Shown here: one piece after another, positions 61,469-64,000 of the stretch
Position numbering within the stretch: the stretch's first letter is position 1
Layout: each line of letters opens with the position of its first letter
Source: Margaritifera margaritifera
Lineage: Eukaryota > Mollusca > Bivalvia > Unionida > Margaritiferidae
NCBI GenBank assembly: GCA_029931535.1
Contig: JAQPZY010001692.1
Span: forward strand, 1,465,001 to 1,529,000
Length of the DNA stretch: 64,000 nucleotides
Direction: 5' to 3'
Program-made: the position numbers and the translations under genes
The notes under the pieces: generated by a model
Database searches by the model: none
The model's input: only the letters and a program-made list of their open reading frames with translations
What the model was told of the DNA's origin: nothing

Positions 61469-62030
61469 TTGTTACGACTCTATGGTCTAAGGAAATTGTA
61501 ATAGAAAGAAAGTAAAAATTAACAAGCAATTTATTTCTAGAAATGAAAATCAAAATACACTTACAGTAACGTGAATTAAAATCCAAATAATCCAATAATT
61601 ATAAGTGTCCTAATTACAAGTCCTAAATATAGAATGTTTAGAATGAATTACTGTATCCTTGAATGTGCTGATGTGTCAATAGACTTTAATGTCCTGATGT
61701 GCCAGTAGTCTTTGAAGTACTCCAGAATATCTTTGAATAAGTACACATAAATTCCAAATCATCAATTCAAAGTCCAAAATCCAAAAGTCTATGAGCATTT
61801 GTATAATGCAATAAATATTTTAAATAATTCATCTCTCTGAATTTGAAATGATTTTTCACAACTATAATGACTCTTTACAGACTGATGTTAAGGTCGAAAC
61901 TGAAAACTGTCCACTAAACGTGGTATATATAAAGATAGGACACATGACAGAATGTTTTATAAAATTATATGTCGTATGTGACTTTTAACATAATTCTAAA
62001 GGAAATTCTAATTTCATCTGTAAAAAAAAA
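61469..62030 (+). mobile_element. Solo-LTR-like dispersed repeat, copy B
   Basis: Same family as 20659-21147, with about 70 extra bases near 61727-61800. Starts TGTTACGACTC and has the TATA box ggtatatataaagatagg at 61920-61937. The left border falls directly against the polymerase relic, so it probably inserted there. The right border is unclear because of an A run. No internal coding region of an LTR element is adjacent, hence solo LTR or MITE. Confidence 0.65.
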
Positions 62031-62339
62031 TCAACCCTGACCTCAAATTGAATAAACAACTCGTTAACCCAAACCATCCTTGAACTCAAATACTAAGTAA
62101 ACAACCTAACTCAAGGACTATAGCTAAACATGTAAACCTGATACATAACATTAAGGTTTGAGCAAATATTAAAGTCAAGAAACATTTATAATTTCCTCAA
62201 ATATTTATAATATTATATAAACATCATACATAACAGTATTATTAACTGATATTAACATGCATTTATTTATACAAAAAAAGGTTTACCGGGTGGCGTATCA
62301 ATTGGTTTCAAAACCATTTGCTAAAGCCAACAATCCATT

Positions 62340-62700
62340 AGTGATTAATTATGATATAGCTAATACATTAACTATATTTTGAATCGATTTATATGAACTA
62401 TATTTGGGATCTATTATATTAACTATATCTGAGTCTTGTTTACATTAACTATATTTGGACACCTTCCACCAAATACTATAAATGTATCATTTGAGAGGTT
62501 ATACCAGACATAAACTACAGTGCTAACCGTATTGAAAATGTAATAAATATATCATCAGAGAGTCTATTAACATATAGCACAAACCATATGGAAAACCCAA
62601 TAAACATACCATTTCAGAGTATATTCAGGCATGCACTATAGTTTAAACCACATTAAAAATGCGATAAACATATCATTCGTCTCCTACAACACTTAAATAT
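62340..62700. repeat. Imperfect tandem repeats (attaactatattt; ~70-bp units)
   Basis: First, four spaced copies of (at)taactatatttg (62360-62455). Then three loose ~70-bp units sharing aataaa-atatcat(t)-cagag and the words cataaactac / cacaaaccat / tttaaaccac. Confidence 0.45.
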
Positions 62701-63019
62701 ACTCTTAAACACTCTACAGCATAACTTCCTTAATACATCTATTTACGTTTAAGAGGTTCTAGATATGACTCCAACGCATCCTGCTGTTAATATGCACACT
62801 TTTACAGGAAAAGTAAATTATGAATTTAGTTGTCTCATCAGTTTTTTAAATCAAATAATAATGAGGCTCTAACGTCACATATACATGTACTGAGCATGGC
62901 AATTGCAAATACAGAGTCAAAATAATTGCTACAATGTCAGAAATGTAGTAATGTATTATTAGACTAGAATTAAATGAAATTAATATTAAATTAGAATCTA
63001 TCTACCTATTCATCTGTGT

Positions 63020-63069
63020 ACATATATATATATATGTGTGTATGTATGTATGTATGTATGTATGTATGT
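63020..63069. repeat. (TA)n(GTAT)n microsatellite
   Basis: TA run passing into GTAT units. Confidence 0.95.
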
Positions 63070-63196
63070 ACTGGGTGCCAACAAGGGCTACCTTTTTGTA
63101 TACCCAAGAAGTATCCTTTAATAATGCAACAAATGCATTCTTCTAATTTGTGCCCTGTTGATGGTTCCAGCAAACTAACACAGAAGATATGTTTTG

Positions 63197-63232
<36 letters not shown>
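63197..63232. repeat. (CT)n(CA)n microsatellite upstream of the third receptor exon
   Basis: Compound run ending 28 bp before the acceptor site, part of or next to the pyrimidine-rich region of the intron end. Confidence 0.95.
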
Positions 63233-63260
63233 ATAATATGGCATCATTTTTATGTTGTAG

Positions 63261-63424
63261 AATATGGATACCGCACGTGCAGTCCTGACGGACGGTGGGA
63301 AGGGAAAATTCCTGGAGACTATAGCAACCTACGGGGATACACAAACTATACCAATTGTTATACTCCAGAGGCATACGAAGTATATAAGAAGTTTTTCCTT
63401 ACAAAAACACCTGCTGAAATACAG
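63261..63424 (+). CDS. Class B1 GPCR, PDF-receptor-like: HormR domain exon with Cys5-Cys6
   Basis: Internal exon bounded by a ttttatgttgtag acceptor and a gtatgt donor. One base from the previous exon plus AA completes a Lys codon; 54 codons follow and the exon ends in phase 0. It begins with YGYRTCSPDGRWEG, giving C5 and the conserved Trp, and continues through TNYTNCYTPE, giving C6 and a glycosylation sequon. It then enters a polar stretch ending KTPAEIQ that should lead to transmembrane helix 1. With the two upstream exons the ectodomain has exactly six cysteines. No 7TM exon is seen in the remaining 576 bp. In molluscs the PDF homologue is the cerebrin peptide family, a plausible ligand; subtype assignment is inference. 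Confidence 0.9.
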
Positions 63425-64000
63425 GTATGTTTATTTTTCTAAAATTATAACAAAGCTAACATGTTCAACTGCATTAAAATGGCATACTTTAAAATAATTG
63501 GAATAAATGATTTATTTAGATTCATAAAAATTGGGATGGGATCGCCCACAACATAATCTAACATCATTTTCCTATGCTATTTCTGAATTTTGTATTCTGC
63601 ATGGTAAGTTTGTTCGAATGCAGCAGTTTGAAATTGTTTTATAAATATCAACAGCAGGTAAATAAAACTGTCAAAAAATATATAATCATAAAGAGAAATT
63701 CGACACTTGGACATGACCCACCATAAAGCGTTATGTACAGTTGGTCACAGAAGAGCCAAAGCTAGGAAATTTTACATGTATTCACACGCCAGGGAAATCC
63801 GTTGGCGGTCAATGCACATTCTTAATTTCACAAAGATTTACTGTTGCAATATATGAATTCACTGACCAACAAGGTAAATTAAATCACGAAATAAGAACCA
63901 ACCAGACGATCTTATAAAAGGAGAGTGTTGTTATCAGCAACATTTATTTGCATACAAGAATGCAAGTAAATTTGCAACAGTGCGCAGAAAACTGAAAGAT
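63425..64000 (+). other. Start of intron 3 of the receptor gene
   Basis: Follows the gtatgt donor at 63425. AT-rich, with no further exon recognised before the window ends. Confidence 0.65.

Larger units (their letters stand above)
52961..63260 (+). other. Intron 2 of the PDF-receptor-like gene (10.3 kb)
   Basis: GT-AG intron, phase 1, between the two ectodomain exons that encode C4 and C5. It contains a MITE-like fold-back, a 25-bp tandem repeat, two LINE fragments, a DNA polymerase B relic and an LTR-like repeat, all on the plus strand where orientation can be read. 53.0-55.0 and 56.5-57.9 kb show nothing recognisable. Confidence 0.8.

Noticed and set aside
1..64000. CRISPR array, bacterial operons, rRNA or complete tRNA genes
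   Set aside because: No regularly spaced identical repeats with unique spacers, no cloverleaf and no rRNA signature; the window is eukaryotic.

Overview
This is an AT-rich, repeat-laden piece of an animal nuclear genome, most likely a mollusc or another lophotrochozoan. Signs of this are GT-AG exons with introns of tens of kilobases, hundreds of short interrupted ORFs, many simple-sequence repeats, tRNA-derived SINEs, and a mixture of LINE, Penelope, mariner and Polinton relics. There are no operons, and I see no intact intronless gene. The phylum is an inference from overall character; no species marker is visible.

The one host gene I can support is on the plus strand and is spread very thinly. 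Three short exons at 22896-23001, 52850-52960 and 63261-63424 have good splice sites and matching phases. Joined, they give the six-cysteine hormone-binding ectodomain of a secretin-family (class B1) GPCR, closest by eye to PDF (pigment-dispersing factor) receptors. Introns of 29,848 and 10,300 bp separate them. The signal-peptide exon and the seven-helix part lie outside the window or were not recognised.

Layout: 1-9 kb holds two broken LINEs on the minus strand (about 1.1-2.8 kb and 6.0-8.4 kb), two tRNA-derived SINEs (3.3-3.7 kb) and a histone H2B-like pseudogene (5.7 kb). From 9 to 20 kb it is mostly featureless DNA with tandem duplications, one MITE-like element and several unexplained coding relics (17.2-19.0 kb). 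At 20.7-22.4 kb an LTR-like repeat abuts a frameshifted gene of a zinc-finger, transposon-like protein family. Intron 1 (23.0-52.8 kb) contains a 5'-truncated LINE with RNase H (27-28.8 kb), a 17-bp minisatellite with a perfect hairpin (31.4-31.9 kb), a SINE (33.6 kb), a mariner with a fold-back end (34.2-35.1 kb), a diverged intronic duplication (35.9 and 40.6 kb), a Penelope-like element with a hammerhead-ribozyme-like end (42.6-44.2 kb), a zinc-finger relic (46.2 kb) and a third SINE. Intron 2 (53-63.3 kb) contains a MITE, a 25-bp tandem repeat, two partial LINEs in reversed order (RT end first, then endonuclease end with a 2A-like motif), a Polinton-type DNA polymerase B fragment and a second LTR-like copy.

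The only functional unit is therefore probably the receptor gene; nearly everything else recognisable is decayed mobile DNA. All calls come from reading translations and motifs by eye, without database searches.
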